DNA of 64,000 bases, taken from positions 8,866,001 through 8,930,000 of the forward strand of contig NC_083600.1 in NCBI RefSeq assembly GCF_020882245.1. Reading direction: 5' to 3'. A model generated the notes under the pieces. It was given only the letters and a program-made list of their open reading frames with translations, ran no database searches and had not been told where the DNA came from. The DNA is from Rhopalosiphum padi (Eukaryota; Arthropoda; Insecta; Hemiptera; Aphididae). The translations under genes and the position numbers were made by a program. Shown piece by piece: positions 62,760-64,000 of the stretch. Positions within the stretch are counted from its first letter, which is position 1. The number at the start of each line of letters is the position of its first letter.

Positions 62760-63721
62760 TACTGTAAGCTTAAAGAATTTTTTTTTCAACTAGTGTACAT
62801 CACACGTGTTAACTTTTTAACTCAAGACATTTTTTCGTAAAATATGATAAACTTCAAATGTACAGTAAAATGGTGAATATTAATGAATATGGGTCGACTA
62901 CTGGTAGGAACTGTTTGAAAGAATAAACGACTAAAAAATAACAAATTTAAATGAAACAACCGTAAAACTTCGTGAGTTATGAATATTCTATAAACCAGAA
63001 TTTTTTTTTTTATCTCTGCTCAGTAACTAATTGATAATAATTATTTAATGATAGTGACGATAGGCCGTTATAATTATGGGTTCTCAAATATTTTTTCTAT
63101 GGTTCTCAAGCTGCACAACGTCGTTACGATGTTTGTAGTATTTACTATTTACGACTTAGATCATATACTACTTGTATATTATATAAGATTTACAAAATTA
63201 CAACAAATATAATACAATGTATTTTGTCATGCAAATAACAACGTAGATAGTATTTATCTATCATCTGTTTCTAACTATATATATATAATGACAGAAAACA
63301 GCTGACAGAATAAAATATACCATAATATTATTTATAGTCAAATGGTATTTTGGATTTCGGAATGCATTATGCATTTATTTTTGTTTACCTAAAAGTAAAC
63401 CTGTAAATGTAGTTCCGAGAGAGTGAGTGACTGTTCCATGGTGCACCATATGTCCATATTGTGCAATGCATCCTTAATCGTTTTACTACGTTCAAAGTGT
63501 TCAAATCTGTTTACTGTTTAGTATATTCGGCAGCCATTGTATTAACGTATTACGTGACTATTTATAAAAATTTGTATACAAAACACAACAGAACGACTTA
63601 AATTATATCTATAGACTGATTTATTATTGTAATACGTAAGTGCTTGAACGTAATATTGTCATTGAAAATCTACACATTTAAATACAAAATATTATAAAAT
63701 CTTAGACCGTAGGAAATAGCA
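62760..63721. promoter_or_regulatory. Shared divergent upstream region of sloth1/2 and IF1
   Basis: The 962 bases between two head-to-head start codons must hold both promoters. Both genes serve the inner mitochondrial membrane, so co-regulation is possible. No TATA box or repeated motif could be assigned with confidence. The sequence is AT-rich with slightly more CG near 63410-63470. Confidence 0.4.
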
Positions 63722-64000
63722 ATGAACGTTTACTTGGCGAAGGCTTCAAAGTCTCTCTGTTCTATTAATACGTCAGCAATGAGGTAAGACGCATTTTCTA
63801 TAATATTTTCATTTTTATCATTATATTATGCCAAGATTAATTTCTTTTTTATGGTTGTTCATTTGAGTTCAGTTTCAACAGATTCAAAAGTGATGGTTTG
63901 GGTAATTTGGGCAGTGGTGCTGGCAAAGGCGGCGGTGGTGGAGGTTCTATAAGAGAAGCTGGTGGTGCTATGGGTGAACGTGAAGCTGCTAATGAAGAAG
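63722..64000 (+). CDS. ATPIF1: ATP synthase inhibitory factor 1 (IF1), 3' partial
   Basis: Small mitochondrial matrix protein that blocks ATP hydrolysis by the F1 ATPase when the proton gradient falls. Exon 1 (63722-63783) encodes MNVYLAKASKSLCSINTSAM, a basic, acid-free presequence. Exon 2 starts at 63882 and runs off the window. It reads RFKSDGLGNLGSGAGKGG, then a run of glycines, then SIREAGGAMGEREAANEE, the conserved minimal inhibitory stretch (compare GSIREAGGAFGKREQAEEE in the human protein, from memory). The coiled-coil dimerisation half lies beyond the end. The glycine run before the inhibitory segment is longer than I remember in vertebrates. Confidence 0.93.

Noticed and set aside
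1..64000. CRISPR arrays, tRNA or rRNA genes, bacterial operons
   Set aside because: No regularly spaced direct repeats, no tRNA cloverleaf with conserved loops and no rRNA-like blocks were seen; the DNA is spliced eukaryotic sequence.

Overview
This window is AT-rich eukaryotic nuclear DNA: long introns, GT-AG splice sites, a non-LTR and hAT/mariner repeat load, and host genes split into short exons. The genes (basket/JNK, Bicaudal-C, PTEN, and the bicistronic sloth1/sloth2 pair known from flies) point to an insect. The repeat flavour and base composition look like a hemipteran, most likely an aphid. That last step is inference; no species can be named from the sequence alone. Exon edges below were placed by hand from splice sites, reading frame and remembered family sequences, so allow 1-2 bases of error.

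Layout: (1) 1355-2275 +, the 3' exons of UBE2J1, an ER tail-anchored ubiquitin-conjugating enzyme. (2) 2524-8588 -, complete NFU1 (mitochondrial Fe-S scaffold, six exons, 254 aa), convergent with UBE2J1 and carrying an unexplained + strand ORF inside an intron. (3) 8589-16120, gene-free, with a deleted mariner (10703-11623) and a hAT MITE with a perfect 8-bp target duplication (11760-12099). (4) 16591-20571 -, complete PTEN (eight exons, about 435 aa), with a possible alternative terminal exon at 16121-16219. (5) 20572-25222, gene-free, with another hAT MITE with a perfect duplication. (6) 25223-41935 +, complete Bicaudal-C (about 774 aa, KH domains plus SAM), whose introns hold two truncated non-LTR retrotransposons, a foldback element, a nested hAT element and an orphan ORF. 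(7) 41936-57110, gene-poor, with degenerate repeats, a foldback, an R1-like retrotransposon 3' end and a frameshifted MULE-like ORF. (8) 57111-60300 +, complete JNK/basket with two alternative exons for the glycine-rich loop. (9) 62305-62759 -, two tiny overlapping ORFs, the homologues of sloth1 (SMIM4/UQCC5) and sloth2 (C12orf73/Brawnin/UQCC6). (10) 63722-64000 +, the start of the ATP synthase inhibitor IF1, divergent from the sloth pair.

Functionally the window mixes signalling genes (PTEN, JNK), an RNA-binding regulator (BicC) and nuclear-encoded mitochondrial proteins (NFU1, sloth1/2, IF1). The items most worth checking are the duplicated JNK P-loop exon, the one-base stop/start overlap of the sloth pair, the candidate alternative PTEN C terminus, and the orphan ORFs inside NFU1 and BicC introns.
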